Positions 1-9,251 of a DNA stretch of 64,000 nt are shown here, in pieces. The translations under genes and the position numbers were made by a program. The notes under the pieces are model-generated. The model was not told the DNA's origin. It searched no databases and saw nothing but the letters and a program-made list of their open reading frames with translations. Source of the DNA: Antricoccus suffuscus (GTDB taxonomy: Bacteria; Actinomycetota; Actinomycetes; Mycobacteriales; Antricoccaceae); the NCBI RefSeq assembly GCF_003003235.1, contig NZ_PVUE01000010.1, positions 62,001-126,000 on the forward strand, read 5' to 3'. Positions within the stretch are counted from its first letter, which is position 1. Every line of letters begins with the position of its first letter.

Positions 1-1
1 C

Positions 2-1453
2 TACCGAGCCGATGTGCTCGAGGACACTGACCGCGATCTGGAGTCGTGGCGGGGCATCGATGTGTCGACCGGTGCCGAGGTCGTCCTGCGCAGGAGTCGC
101 GGTCACGCCGGTCACGTTGAGGTGGCCGAATGGCGATCATCCGCCATCCAGGGCATCGACCACCCCGGTCTCGCCGCGCCTCGTCAGCTTTTCTGCCACG
201 GAGACGACCTGGTCGTGGTGTACGACGCGCCCGGCCTGAGGGCCGAGCCGAGGCTCGACTCGCGGGTGTCTTCGACGGATGTCGCGGCGTTGCTTTGCGC
301 CGTGGCGGGCCAGTTGCACGCGTTGCACGCCGCCGGAATGACGCACGGCTCGATTGGGGCGACTACAGTGCGCCGCGGTCACGACGGCGCGGTCCTCATC
401 GGCGCTGCGGAGGCCGGGCTTCGCGACGGAAGCCGCGATGACCGAGCTCTGGACGACGTGCGATCGCTGGCCGGCCTCGGGATGGATCTGTTGGGCTCGG
501 CCGGGGACCGCCGCACGGATGACGCCGCCAGCGAGCTGACTGCGATCCTTGAGGCGGCCGCAGCCGCGGAGCCGGACGGGGACGATCCCTGCGACCCGGA
601 GCCGAGTGCGGACCTGGTGCGGCACTGCAAGCCGTTGGCTTGTGACGAGGCGACCGCGACTATCCGGGCAAGCGCCGGGTCTGATCGCCCAGACCGGACC
701 GAGTACGTCGCACGGCACCGTCGTACGCCGGCCCGTCGCCGCTGGAGTCGAGTACGCCGCAACCGTCCGGTGGGTACCCGACCAGGTCCCACGGCGGACC
801 GAACGGCCTCGAGGCCCGCCCGCACGTCGATGCGTCGATACCGTCGCGTCGGGCCTGCGCGGGTCGGTGTTGTTTCCGGACCGGCGACCGGGATTGCGAT
901 TGTTGCCGTGCTGGTGGCGATTGCGGCGTGGTTAGGCACGGTGTGGGGCGGCGGCGCCCCGCAGCGGGGCCCGGTGCCGACGGCTGCAGCGCATCAGCCG
1001 GTGCAGCCCAAAGACACGGCGGCACTCGATGCGACCGGTGGACCGGACGGGTTTGATGCGAACTCGGCTTCACCGGCACAGTGGGCTGATTACCTCAACG
1101 CGCTCTACGTCGAGCGAGCAAGTGCGATCGACAGCCGGACCGCGGAGTCGCTCGACCGCGTTTACACTCCATCATCCCCGCAACGCGCCGCGGATCTGTC
1201 GCTGATCGCTATGCTCGTCAACTCCGGTGCCCGAATCGATGGTTTTGCCCCGGAACTCGTTGCCGTCAACGACATCTCTCGCGTTGGACCGACAGCGGTT
1301 CTCAGCGTCGCTGACCGAATTCCGCCGTACGCCTTGGTAGAGGCGACCGGTATCGCCACATCACACGCCGGACGAGACGAGCAGGCGGTGACGCTCACCC
1401 TCGAACTCGTCGCCGGCAGATGGCTGATCGACACCGCGATCCGAGCGGCCTAA
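2..1453 (+). CDS. Membrane-anchored pseudokinase (5' truncated by window edge)
   Basis: The reading frame is open to the window edge, and its first codons (YRADVLEDTDRDLESWRG) read as a protein-kinase N-lobe, so the true start lies upstream; GTG at 14 is only an in-frame internal candidate. The first ~170 residues look like a Hanks-type kinase fold, but the catalytic loop reads THGSIGATTVRR instead of HRDxKxxN and the DFG position reads LIGAAEAG, so phosphotransfer is unlikely. A basic linker follows (~residues 215-280), then one hydrophobic segment near residues 290-312 (IAIVAVLVAIAAW), then a ~160-residue extracytoplasmic domain with a folded-looking C-terminus. The family is known from actinobacterial kinase-like regulators of the cell envelope. 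The function here is unknown. Confidence 0.7.
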   Translation, partial: YRADVLEDTDRDLESWRGIDVSTGAEVVLRRSRGHAGHVEVAEWRSSAIQGIDHPGLAAPRQLFCHGDDLVVVYDAPGLRAEPRLDSRVSSTDVAALLCAVAGQLHALHAAGMTHGSIGATTVRRGHDGAVLIGAAEAGLRDGSRDDRALDDVRSLAGLGMDLLGSAGDRRTDDAASELTAILEAAAAAEPDGDDPCDPEPSADLVRHCKPLACDEATATIRASAGSDRPDRTEYVARHRRTPARRRWSRVRRNRPVGTRPGPTADRTASRPARTSMRRYRRVGPARVGVVSGPATGIAIVAVLVAIAAWLGTVWGGGAPQRGPVPTAAAHQPVQPKDTAALDATGGPDGFDANSASPAQWADYLNALYVERASAIDSRTAESLDRVYTPSSPQRAADLSLIAMLVNSGARIDGFAPELVAVNDISRVGPTAVLSVADRIPPYALVEATGIATSHAGRDEQAVTLTLELVAGRWLIDTAIRAA

Positions 1454-1496
1454 CCGTCGCGGTTGAACCCGGATGCCGGTCACGACTACCGCGGGT

Positions 1497-3368
1497 CTAG
1501 AGGCCGAGGTCGCCCTCGAAGTTGCCGGCCTCTAGCCGTTCCTTCATCGTTCCGAGGAACCGTGCCGCGTCCGCGCCGTCGACGACCCGGTGATCGTAGG
1601 ACAGTGCGAGGTAGACGATCGAGCGAACCGCGATGATCTCGCCGAGCTCGGGATCGTTGACGATCGCCGGGCGTTTCACCACGACACCGGTGCCCAGGAT
1701 CGCGCTCTGCGGCTGGTTGATGATTGGCGTGTCGAACAGCGCGCCGCGGCTTCCGGTGTTGGTCAGCGTGAACGTGCCCCCGGTCAGGTCGTCGGGGCCG
1801 GCGGTGCCGCCGCGAACCTTGCCTGCGAGATCGTCGATCTTGCGGGCAAGTCCGGCCAGGTTGAGATCTCCGGCTTCTTTGATGACCGGTACGACGAGGC
1901 CACGGTGGCTGTCGACCGCGATGCCCAGGTTTTCGGTGTTGGGGTAAGAGATCGTGCCGGCCTCGAGATCGAGCGAGGAGTTGACGACCGGGTGCACCTT
2001 AAGCGCCTCGACGGCAGCCAACGCGAAGAACGGCAGGAAGCTCAGCTTCACGCCTTCGCGGGACTGGAACTCACCTTTGACCCGATCCCGCAGGTGCGCG
2101 ACGCGGGTGACATCGACTTCGGTGACGGTCGTCAGTTGCGCAGCGACCTGGAGCGACTCGACCATCCGGTTGGCGATCAGCTTGCGCAGCCGGGTGATCT
2201 TTTGCGTCGTACCGCGAAGCGCGGAGTTGTCGACATTGCCGACGCCCGGACCTTGCGTGCCCGCAGGCTCGGTTTCCTTACGAACCGGTGCGGCCGGCTC
2301 TGCTTCCTTGGGAGCGGCAGCGGCGAGCACATCCTGCTTGCGGATGCGGCCGCCGACACCGGTGCCGGTGAGGGTGGACAAGTCGACGCCGTGTTCGGTG
2401 GCGAGTTTGCGAACCAACGGCGTGATATAGCTGTTGCCGCCGTCTGATCCAGAGGCGCGGGGGGCCGCTGCAGGAGCAGGCGTGGCCTCGGCGGGAGCCG
2501 TTTGTGGCGCCGCGGCGGGAGCCGGTGCGGCTTGTGGTGCCGGGTCGGGCGCGGCCTGGGGCTCTGGCGCAGGTGCGGGTGCGGCCTGAGGTTCCGGGGC
2601 CGGTTCAGCGGCAGGTGCGGGAGCGGGAGCTTCCGGTTCGGCTGGTTCGGGAGCGGGCGCCGCCGGCTCGGCTGGCGCGGGAGCGCTGCCGGAGCCGATC
2701 ACCGCGAGCACGGTGCCAACGTCGACCGTCTCATCTTCGTCGACCCGAATCTCCAGCAGCGTTCCGGCAGCGGGTGACGGGATCTCGGTGTCAACCTTGT
2801 CGGTGGAGACCTCGAGAAGCGGCTCGTCCGTGGCGACCTCTTCGCCGACCTTCTTGAGCCAGCGCGTCACGGTTCCTTCGGTGACGCTTTCGCCGAGTGC
2901 GGGCATTTCGACATTCGTGCCCTCGGCCGGTCCCGAGTCGGAGGAGTCGGCGACCGTGGCGGGCGCGGCAGCGGGCTCTTCGGTGGCCGGCTCGGCTGCT
3001 GGCTCCGGTTCGGGTGTGGCCTCATTGGCTTGCGGTTGTTCGGCTTGCGGTTGTTCGGCTGGAGCCGGTTTGGCCTGAGTATCGTCGGCTTGCGCGTCGT
3101 CGTCGGGCGTCTCCTCGGCCGGGGCGCCCGCACCGTCACCGATGACGGCAAGCTCGGTGCCGACGTCGACCGTCTCGTCCTCGCCGACCACGATCTTCTG
3201 CAGCGTTCCCGACGCGGGCGAAGGAATCTCGGTGTCGACCTTGTCGGTCGATACTTCGAGTAAGGGCTCGTCGGCCGTGACCTCGTCGCCCTCCTTCTTC
3301 AACCAGCGCGTCACGGTTCCTTCGGTGACGCTCTCGCCGAGTGCGGGCATTGTTACCGAGACCGACAT
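1497..3368 (-). CDS. dlaT: Dihydrolipoamide acyltransferase, E2 component with two lipoyl domains
   Basis: This is the E2 core of a 2-oxo acid dehydrogenase complex, transferring acyl groups from a lipoyl arm to CoA in the cytoplasm. Domains in order: lipoyl domain 1 (~2-76, lipoyl-lysine in [10 protein letters not shown], Lys43), a second near-identical lipoyl domain (~150-225), an Ala/Pro/Glu-rich flexible linker, an E3-binding domain (~313-350, [16 protein letters not shown]), and a catalytic domain from ~385 ending with the SYDHRVVDG active-site motif. At 623 aa it is the usual length for a two-lipoyl actinobacterial E2. The lpdA gene lies 91 bp upstream on the same strand, supplying E3. 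Whether its acyl substrate is acetyl or succinyl cannot be read from the sequence; the M. tuberculosis gene in this position (DlaT) serves pyruvate dehydrogenase. Confidence 0.95.
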   Translation of the reverse strand: MSVSVTMPALGESVTEGTVTRWLKKEGDEVTADEPLLEVSTDKVDTEIPSPASGTLQKIVVGEDETVDVGTELAVIGDGAGAPAEETPDDDAQADDTQAKPAPAEQPQAEQPQANEATPEPEPAAEPATEEPAAAPATVADSSDSGPAEGTNVEMPALGESVTEGTVTRWLKKVGEEVATDEPLLEVSTDKVDTEIPSPAAGTLLEIRVDEDETVDVGTVLAVIGSGSAPAPAEPAAPAPEPAEPEAPAPAPAAEPAPEPQAAPAPAPEPQAAPDPAPQAAPAPAAAPQTAPAEATPAPAAAPRASGSDGGNSYITPLVRKLATEHGVDLSTLTGTGVGGRIRKQDVLAAAAPKEAEPAAPVRKETEPAGTQGPGVGNVDNSALRGTTQKITRLRKLIANRMVESLQVAAQLTTVTEVDVTRVAHLRDRVKGEFQSREGVKLSFLPFFALAAVEALKVHPVVNSSLDLEAGTISYPNTENLGIAVDSHRGLVVPVIKEAGDLNLAGLARKIDDLAGKVRGGTAGPDDLTGGTFTLTNTGSRGALFDTPIINQPQSAILGTGVVVKRPAIVNDPELGEIIAVRSIVYLALSYDHRVVDGADAARFLGTMKERLEAGNFEGDLGL

Positions 3369-3459
3369 CTTCGGTGTCTCCTTCGTTGCAGTATTCGCGT
3401 GAGCTATTGATGTTTACCCGGCTCGGCCGGTGATCACAAATATGTGGGGTTGTTATCGG

Positions 3460-4854
3460 TTAAGGATGCACGTGCAGCGGCTTCCCGGCGAGGGCGAGGT
3501 GCGCCTCGCCGATTGCCTCGCTGAGGGTGGGATGCGGATGGATCAACGGGGCGACATCTTCGGGGTAGGCCTCCCAGTTATAGATCAGCTGTCCCTCGGC
3601 CAGCAGCTCGCCGGCACGCGTGCCGACGATATGGATGCCGATGACCGGGCCGTCCTTCTTGCGGATCACCTTGGTCGCCCCCGACGTACCGAGAATTTGG
3701 GCCTTGCCGATGCCGGCGAGGTTGAGCACAAACGACTCGATCCCGTCGGCACCATACTTTTGTGCAGCCTGTTCCTCGGTGTAGCCGACCGAGGCGACTT
3801 CCGGCTCGCTATAGGTAATCCGTGGTACCCCGGCGTAGTCGATCGGGCTGACAGCCACGCCCGCGAGCCGTTCGGCCACGAGGATGCCCTCGCCGAAGCC
3901 GGCGTGCGCGAGTTGAAGTGTGGGGATGAGGTCGCCGACGGCGCTGATCGTCGGCACGCTGCTCTGGTAGTAGTCGTCGACGACTACGAAGCCGCGATCG
4001 AGGGTGACGCCGGCCTGTTCGTAGCCGAGGCCTTCGGACACCGGTCCGCGGCCGACCGCGACGAGCAGCAGCTCCGCGTCGATCGCGGTGCCGTCCTCGA
4101 GCGAGACCACGACGCCGTTTTCGGTGCGGGTGACGCCGGCAAAGCGTACGCCGGTGTGCGCGGTGATCCCGCGGCGCCGAAACGCCCGTTCCAGCAGTTT
4201 GGAGGAGCTCGCGTCTTCGGTCGGCAGCAGACGGGGTAACGCTTCGACGATGGTGACTTCCGCCCCGAATGAGCGCCACAGGGACGCGAACTCGACGCCG
4301 ATCACGCCGCCACCGAGGATTACCACGCTCTCGGGGACTCGGTCGAGGATGAGCGCGTCGTCGCTGGTGATGATCCGCTCACCGTCTAGTTGCAGCCCGG
4401 GCAGCGTGCGGGGTACCGAACCGGTGGCCAGCAGGATGTGCCGACCCTCGTAGGTGACCCCGTCGGCCTCGACGGCGGTGGGGGAGACCAGCCGTCCGGC
4501 CGCCGCGACGACGTTGATTTTGTGCTGCTTGAAAAGGCCCTGCACGCCTTTGTACAGGCCGCCAACGACCTTGTCTTTGTAGCTGTGTACGCCGGGCATA
4601 TCAATGCTCTCGAGCGTGCTCCGGACACCGAACTTCGCGCCGTCTCGGGCGCTGTCGGCAATTTCGGCCGCGTGTAGCAGCGCCTTGGTGGGGATGCAGC
4701 CGCGGTGCAGACAGGTGCCGCCGAGTTTGTCCTTCTCGATGAGGGTGACGCTCAGCCCGAGTTCGGCGGCCCGAAATGCCGCCGCGTAACCGCCGGAGCC
4801 GCCACCGAGTACGACGAGGTCGGACGTGTGCGAACCGTCAGCTGCCTGGGGCAC
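3460..4854 (-). CDS. lpdA: Dihydrolipoyl dehydrogenase (E3)
   Basis: This FAD-dependent enzyme reoxidises dihydrolipoamide with NAD+. The N-terminal dinucleotide fold (VVLGGGSGGYAAA, ~15-27) is followed by the redox disulfide motif GGTCLHRGCIPTK (Cys48, Cys53). A second NAD-binding glycine motif (VVILGGGVIGVEF) is mid-protein, and the C-terminal HPHPTLSEAIGEAH carries the catalytic His-Glu pair. The 464-aa length is standard. It is transcribed toward dlaT, 91 bp away, so the two form an E3-E2 pair; E1 is not in the window. The start codon is GTG, and the region upstream is a ~200 bp divergent spacer shared with the gene at 5055. Confidence 0.96.
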   Translation of the reverse strand: MPQAADGSHTSDLVVLGGGSGGYAAAFRAAELGLSVTLIEKDKLGGTCLHRGCIPTKALLHAAEIADSARDGAKFGVRSTLESIDMPGVHSYKDKVVGGLYKGVQGLFKQHKINVVAAAGRLVSPTAVEADGVTYEGRHILLATGSVPRTLPGLQLDGERIITSDDALILDRVPESVVILGGGVIGVEFASLWRSFGAEVTIVEALPRLLPTEDASSSKLLERAFRRRGITAHTGVRFAGVTRTENGVVVSLEDGTAIDAELLLVAVGRGPVSEGLGYEQAGVTLDRGFVVVDDYYQSSVPTISAVGDLIPTLQLAHAGFGEGILVAERLAGVAVSPIDYAGVPRITYSEPEVASVGYTEEQAAQKYGADGIESFVLNLAGIGKAQILGTSGATKVIRKKDGPVIGIHIVGTRAGELLAEGQLIYNWEAYPEDVAPLIHPHPTLSEAIGEAHLALAGKPLHVHP

Positions 4855-5054
4855 CGTTTCTCCACATTCTTTCTCGGGTACGTCACCATCTTGTCACTAA
4901 TCAAAATCTCACGTGCGCGGGGTTCGGGTGCCCATTTTCGCGAATTCACCGAGGCAACCGGCCGGAACCGGGCCGGCCGCCGCGACGTTATGAGACAAAC
5001 ACGTGTTCAATGGTGCGATCGACGAAGTCACGACCGAAACGGGGTTTGTCGCCA

Positions 5055-5405
5055 GTGGGAGTGTTCAGCAAACTGAGCCGCCGATCTAGGCCCAAAGACC
5101 TTGGGTCCGGGGCGAGCATGGATCGCACCGCGACCAGCCACGACTATCGCCATCTGCGCGAGTTCGTCGAATCGCGGGCGGGCGCCGAGGCGTACGTCGA
5201 GCCGCGCACTAACGTCACCGAGATGACCGTTGTGCTCGTCGCCGCCGATGGCGAGTGGACCCGCCGCCGGGTGGCCGGCAAGGATGGCGCCCGCGAGTTG
5301 AGTCATAAGTTGGGCATTCCCGTGTACGACGTACAGCGCACCGGCTATCCGCAGCGGATGCGCGAGTGGTCGGCCCGCCAGAAGAAGCAGCAAAACGACG
5401 GCTGA
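5055..5405 (+). CDS. Small conserved actinobacterial protein, function unknown
   Basis: This is a ~116-residue protein. The conserved part begins at DYRHLREFVESRAGAEAYVE and contains TNVTEMTVVLVAADGEWTRRRV and GIPVYDVQRTGYPQRM, a pattern I recognise from small actinobacterial proteins often labelled 'oxidoreductase' without support. The frame stays open much further upstream, to about 4776, but that extension is Arg/Cys-rich and lacks family character, so I start at GTG 5055; ACGGGG sits 10 nt upstream. GTG 5061 is an alternative with an overly close GGGA. No catalytic motif or membrane segment is seen. It converges on pepA. Confidence 0.7.
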   Translation: MGVFSKLSRRSRPKDLGSGASMDRTATSHDYRHLREFVESRAGAEAYVEPRTNVTEMTVVLVAADGEWTRRRVAGKDGARELSHKLGIPVYDVQRTGYPQRMREWSARQKKQQNDG

Positions 5406-5431
5406 GTCTTGCTGACGGGCCAGCACCTGAA

Positions 5432-6952
5432 CTAGCCGATGAGGCCCTCAGCGACCCGCAGGATCGTGCGCACCGGTACGCCGGCCGGGCCCTTGGGCGT
5501 GTAGCCGTAGCTGCCGCCGGTGTTGTTGGACGGCCCGGCGATGTCGATGTGGGCCCACTGCACGCCGTCGGTGACGAATTCCTTGAGGAAGTGTCCGCCT
5601 GCCAGCATGCCTCCGGGGCCATCACCGATGTTGGCGAAGTCGGCGGTCAATGAGTCCATCCCGGTCCGGACTTCCTTCGGCAGCGGCATGGCCCACGCGG
5701 CCTCGCCGACGGCATTGCCGGCCGCGGTGACCACGTCACGGAACTCGTCGCTGCCCATGACGCCGGCGGTGCGCTTGCCAAGCGCGACGACCTGCGCGCC
5801 GGTGAGGGTCGAGGTCTCGATGAGGTAGTCCGGCTTGTCCTCGCAGGCCCGTGCGATCGCGTCGGCGAGTACGACGCGGCCCTCGGCGTCGGTGTTGAGG
5901 ATCTCCGCGGTCTTGCCATTGCGGAAGGTGACCACGTCGGCCGGCCGGTACGCCGACCCGCTGGGCAGGTTTTCGGCCATCGGGATCGTGGCCACGACCG
6001 AGATCGGCAACTGCAGCGCCGCGATCAGCACGATGCTTGCCACGATCGCGGCCGCACCGGACATGTCCGTCTTCATCTCGTCCATCTTCGGGCCCGGCTT
6101 CAAGGAGATGCCACCACTGTCGAAGGTGATGCCCTTGCCGACGAGTGCGAGCTTGGGCGTCGACTTCTTGACGGTCTTGGTGGGCGTGTAAGTCATCCGC
6201 ACAAGACGCGGCTTGCGGTCAGATCCGCCACCGACCGCCAGGATGCCGCCGAACCCGCCGGTTGCGAGCCGCTTCTCGTCGAGCACCTCGACCTTGATGC
6301 CGGCCGCCGTACCAAATGCCTTGGCCTTCGCGGCGAACGTCGCGGGGTAGAGGTCCGACGGCGGGGTAGCGATGAAGTCGCGGGCCATGGCGACGGCCTC
6401 GCTGATCGAGACGGCCTTTTTCAGGGCCGCGCTCGCGGTCCGCTCGCGGGCCTTGTCGACCAGCAGGCTGACCTTCTTGACGGGGGCATCGGCCGCGGCG
6501 ACCTTTTCGCTTTTGTACTCGGTGAAGGTGTAGCCGCCAAGCATCAGTCCTTCGGCGGTGGCGCCGAGGAGCTCCGGGTCGGTCGCTCCGTTGACGCCAG
6601 GCAGCGTGATTGCGGCCGCGGCCCGGCCGGTGAGGGCACGTGCGGCGCAACCGGCAGCGCGGCGTACCTGCTCGGTGTCGTACGCCGAGTCGGCCACGGG
6701 AGCGCCGAGCCCGACCGCGACGATCAGTGGGACGGAGGCCTGGCCGAGTGTGGCCAGCTTGATGACCTCGCCCTCGCCGCCCTTGGCGCCCAGGACGCTC
6801 AGCGCATCTGCCAGCGTGCCGCCGAGCTCTTCGTCGAGGGCCTCGGCGCCCGGCAGGATTGTCAGCGTGTCGTCGGTGGACGACGTGCCGATGACGATCG
6901 CGTCGAGCTTTAGCCCCGAGATGGGGCGGTCGGACAGAACAAGGTTGGTCAC
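5432..6952 (-). CDS. pepA: Leucyl aminopeptidase (M17 family)
   Basis: This cytosolic two-metal aminopeptidase releases N-terminal residues from peptides. The C-terminal M17 catalytic domain is clear: GKGITFDSGGISLKPG gives the metal-binding Lys and Asp, KTDMSGAAA follows, and NTDAEGR is the family signature with further metal ligands and the bicarbonate-site Arg. The ~170-residue N-terminal domain is the variable regulatory domain of the family. Length is 506 aa, as usual. The start is GTG at 6952, chosen because GGAGG lies 5 nt upstream. It is divergent from the padR gene across ~195 bp. Confidence 0.95.
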   Translation of the reverse strand: MTNLVLSDRPISGLKLDAIVIGTSSTDDTLTILPGAEALDEELGGTLADALSVLGAKGGEGEVIKLATLGQASVPLIVAVGLGAPVADSAYDTEQVRRAAGCAARALTGRAAAAITLPGVNGATDPELLGATAEGLMLGGYTFTEYKSEKVAAADAPVKKVSLLVDKARERTASAALKKAVSISEAVAMARDFIATPPSDLYPATFAAKAKAFGTAAGIKVEVLDEKRLATGGFGGILAVGGGSDRKPRLVRMTYTPTKTVKKSTPKLALVGKGITFDSGGISLKPGPKMDEMKTDMSGAAAIVASIVLIAALQLPISVVATIPMAENLPSGSAYRPADVVTFRNGKTAEILNTDAEGRVVLADAIARACEDKPDYLIETSTLTGAQVVALGKRTAGVMGSDEFRDVVTAAGNAVGEAAWAMPLPKEVRTGMDSLTADFANIGDGPGGMLAGGHFLKEFVTDGVQWAHIDIAGPSNNTGGSYGYTPKGPAGVPVRTILRVAEGLIG

Positions 6953-7090
6953 AAATCCTCCAGAGATTTACGCGTGCACTTTGGGTTTCGGTTCGTCGCC
7001 GCGCGGGTCGACGTGGGGTGCCGCGCCGATCAGACTATCTGGCTGGGAAAAATTTGCGGAATTTTGGCGCCCGGGCACCCCAAATTGGAC

Positions 7091-7121
7091 ATAGCGATAT
7101 ATCGTTACATCGTACCGATAG
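7091..7121. promoter_or_regulatory. AT-rich palindromic site before padR, candidate operator
   Basis: A perfect 10-bp palindrome CGATATATCG (7095-7104) lies in a locally AT-rich patch 44-53 bp before the PadR start, followed by related ATCG/GATAG half-sites. PadR proteins commonly bind such sites in their own promoters. That it is the operator is inference from position and symmetry. Confidence 0.45.
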
Positions 7122-7147
7122 TCTTTATTGTGAAGTGAGGTTCAGCG

Positions 7148-8038
7148 ATGAACAACGACGACGAAACGAACGACGAGGAACGAATCATCGACGAAAACGG
7201 CGCCGACCAAACCGACTCCCACCAGGATGACACCGATTCGGATGGTCCGGGGGCTTACAGGACTCCTTATGGACCGCCGTTCGGGCCAGGGTTCTTGGAC
7301 GCGCTCAAGGACTTCGCCGAATACTCCGGTTTCGACCTCGGCGGTCCCCGGGGCGGACGCCGGGGCGGTCCAGGGCAGCGTGGTCCTGGCCAGCGCGGCC
7401 ACGACGGGCCCGGCAGACATGGCGGCCCGGGCGACCATGGTGAGCGCCACGAGCGTCATGAGCGCGGCGACCGCAGAGGACCCGGTGGCCCTGGTGGTCG
7501 CGGTGGACACCGTGGTCCCGGCAGCCGCGGACGAGGCGGCCGGCCAGGCGACTTCGGCGGGTTTCCCGGACGCCCCGGGTTTCCGGGTCGTCCGCAGCGT
7601 GCCCGGAAGGGTGACGTGAAGGCGGCCATTCTTTCGCTGCTGGCGGAGGAACCGCACAACGGATATCGCCTGATCAAGGCGATCGCGCGGATGACCGACG
7701 GCGCATGGCGACCGAGCCCGGGTTCGGTTTATCCGACCCTGCAGCAGATGCTCGAAGAGGGGTTGATCGCGGCCGTCGGCGGCGAAGGCAACCGCTCGGA
7801 CTATGGCCTCACCGATGAAGGGCGCTCCTACGTCGCCGAACACGTCGAAGATCTCAAGGCGGCATGGGAAGCGGCGAGCGGCACCACCGACGAGGATCTC
7901 GCGATGCAAGACAGCATCCGCAAACTCACCGGCGCCGTACATCAGGCGGCCCTCGCCGCGACCGAAGAACAGTCCGGCAAGATCGCCGAGATTCTCGATG
8001 ATGCGCGGCGCGCGGTCTACCGCGTGCTCGCCGACTAG
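7148..8038 (+). CDS. PadR-family transcriptional regulator with long Gly/Arg/His-rich N-terminus
   Basis: The C-terminal ~150 residues are a PadR winged helix-turn-helix: KAAILSLLAEEPHNGYRLIKAI, then the signature SPGSVYPTLQQMLEEGLI, then a wing and a helical dimerisation tail. The first ~150 residues are unusual: an acidic start (NNDDETNDEERIIDENGAD) and then a low-complexity run of GRRGGPGQRG, RHGGPGDHGE and similar repeats, rich in Gly, Arg, His and Pro, predicted disordered. The start at 7148 is supported by GTGAGG 7 nt upstream. A palindrome in the preceding gap suggests autoregulation. A strong hairpin follows the stop. The regulated target is not obvious; pepA is divergent. Confidence 0.88.
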   Translation: MNNDDETNDEERIIDENGADQTDSHQDDTDSDGPGAYRTPYGPPFGPGFLDALKDFAEYSGFDLGGPRGGRRGGPGQRGPGQRGHDGPGRHGGPGDHGERHERHERGDRRGPGGPGGRGGHRGPGSRGRGGRPGDFGGFPGRPGFPGRPQRARKGDVKAAILSLLAEEPHNGYRLIKAIARMTDGAWRPSPGSVYPTLQQMLEEGLIAAVGGEGNRSDYGLTDEGRSYVAEHVEDLKAAWEAASGTTDEDLAMQDSIRKLTGAVHQAALAATEEQSGKIAEILDDARRAVYRVLAD

Positions 8039-8043
8039 AAACC

Positions 8044-8078
8044 ATAGTCGCCGGTCGCCCTCGGTGACCGGCGACTAT
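8044..8078. terminator. Strong hairpin between padR and gcvT
   Basis: A perfect 13-bp inverted repeat, ATAGTCGCCGGTC (8044-8056) and its complement (8066-8078), encloses a 9-nt loop six bases after the padR stop. There is no T-run, so it would be a factor-assisted terminator or processing element. Confidence 0.6.
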
Positions 8079-8103
8079 CGGCGAGAGGGTAGTTTCTGGT
8101 GTC

Positions 8104-9231
8104 ATGAGCGACGCCGAGACCCACTCCCTGAAGACCTCCCCGCTGCATGACCGTCATGTCGCCTTGGGCGCCAAGATGGCCGACTTCGGCGGCTGGGAGA
8201 TGCCGATCGAGTACCCGGGCACGGGCGGTGGGGTGCTGATCGAGCACAAAGCCGTCCGCGAGGGCGTGGGCGTGTTCGATGTGTCCCACCTGGGCAAGGC
8301 CTCGGTGCGTGGACCCGGCGCGGCGCAGTTCATCAACTCCACGCTGAGTAACGACCTCGAGCGCATCTGCGCGGGTCAGGCGCAGTACACATTGTGCTGC
8401 GACGATGCCACGGGCGGCGTGGTCGATGACTTGATCGTCTATTACCGGTCCGCCGAGGACATCTTTCTCGTCCCCAACGCGGCCAACACTGCAGAGGTCG
8501 TACGCCGTCTCAACGCCGTCGTACCGGAGGGCATCACCATCACCGACGAGCACGAGGACTATGCCGTGCTCGCCGTACAGGGTCCCAACTCGACCGCCTT
8601 GATAGAGCGGCTCGGGTTACCCGCCGACCATGACTACATGAGTTTCACCGCGTCCCGGCTGGGCGAGTCCGAGGTGACCGTCTGCCGCACCGGCTATACC
8701 GGTGAGCATGGCTACGAGCTGGTCGTGCCGTGGTCGGCCGCGTTGTCGACGTGGGACGCGCTACTCGAGCACGGCGAGTCATTCGGCGCCCGGCCGTGCG
8801 GGCTTGGTGCGCGTGACACGCTGCGCACCGAGATGGGCTACCCACTGCATGGCCAGGACCTCTCGATGGAGATCACCCCCAACCAGGCGCGTAGCGGCTG
8901 GGCGGTCGGCTGGAAGAAGCCACAGTTCTGGGGACGCGATCCGCTCAGCGCCGAACGGGAGGCGAAGCCGGCGCGGCTGCTGTGGGGACTGCGCTCCAAC
9001 GACCGCGGCATCCCGCGTCCGCACATGGAGGTCAAAACCGACTCCGGCGAGGTGTGCGGGGAAGTCACATCCGGCACGTTTTCGCCGACGTTGCGGATCG
9101 GGATCGGTCTCGCACTGATCGAGCGCGAGCGCGGCGTTACCGAGGGCTCGGTCGTAGAGGTCGACGTACGCGGCCGCAAGTCGAGCATGACCGTGGTCAA
9201 ACCGCCATTCGTGGACAGCCACGTCCGTTAA
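8104..9231 (+). CDS. gcvT: Glycine cleavage system aminomethyltransferase (T-protein)
   Basis: The T-protein transfers the methylene group from aminomethyl-lipoyl H-protein to tetrahydrofolate, releasing ammonia. Seen: the family opening LHDRHVALGAKMADFGGWEMPIEY, the substrate/folate loop HKAVREGVGVFDVSHLGK, the RTGYTGEHGYEL motif and the C-terminal GEVTSGTFSPTLRIGIGLAL barrel domain. At 375 aa it has the expected size. H- and P-proteins are not in the window, so the gene stands alone, as in the mycobacterial order. No glycine riboswitch is present in the short upstream gap. It follows the padR hairpin and is followed by a 68-aa gene in the same direction. Confidence 0.94.
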   Translation: MSDAETHSLKTSPLHDRHVALGAKMADFGGWEMPIEYPGTGGGVLIEHKAVREGVGVFDVSHLGKASVRGPGAAQFINSTLSNDLERICAGQAQYTLCCDDATGGVVDDLIVYYRSAEDIFLVPNAANTAEVVRRLNAVVPEGITITDEHEDYAVLAVQGPNSTALIERLGLPADHDYMSFTASRLGESEVTVCRTGYTGEHGYELVVPWSAALSTWDALLEHGESFGARPCGLGARDTLRTEMGYPLHGQDLSMEITPNQARSGWAVGWKKPQFWGRDPLSAEREAKPARLLWGLRSNDRGIPRPHMEVKTDSGEVCGEVTSGTFSPTLRIGIGLALIERERGVTEGSVVEVDVRGRKSSMTVVKPPFVDSHVR

Positions 9232-9251
9232 TACGAGAAAGTAGGCAGCAC

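Noticed and set aside
1590-2447. 285-aa plus-strand open frame across dlaT
   Set aside because: It mirrors the codon bias of the real minus-strand E2 gene; no motifs and no ribosome site.
3430-4239. 269-aa plus-strand open frame across lpdA
   Set aside because: It is a shadow of lpdA, composed of the antisense of conserved motifs.
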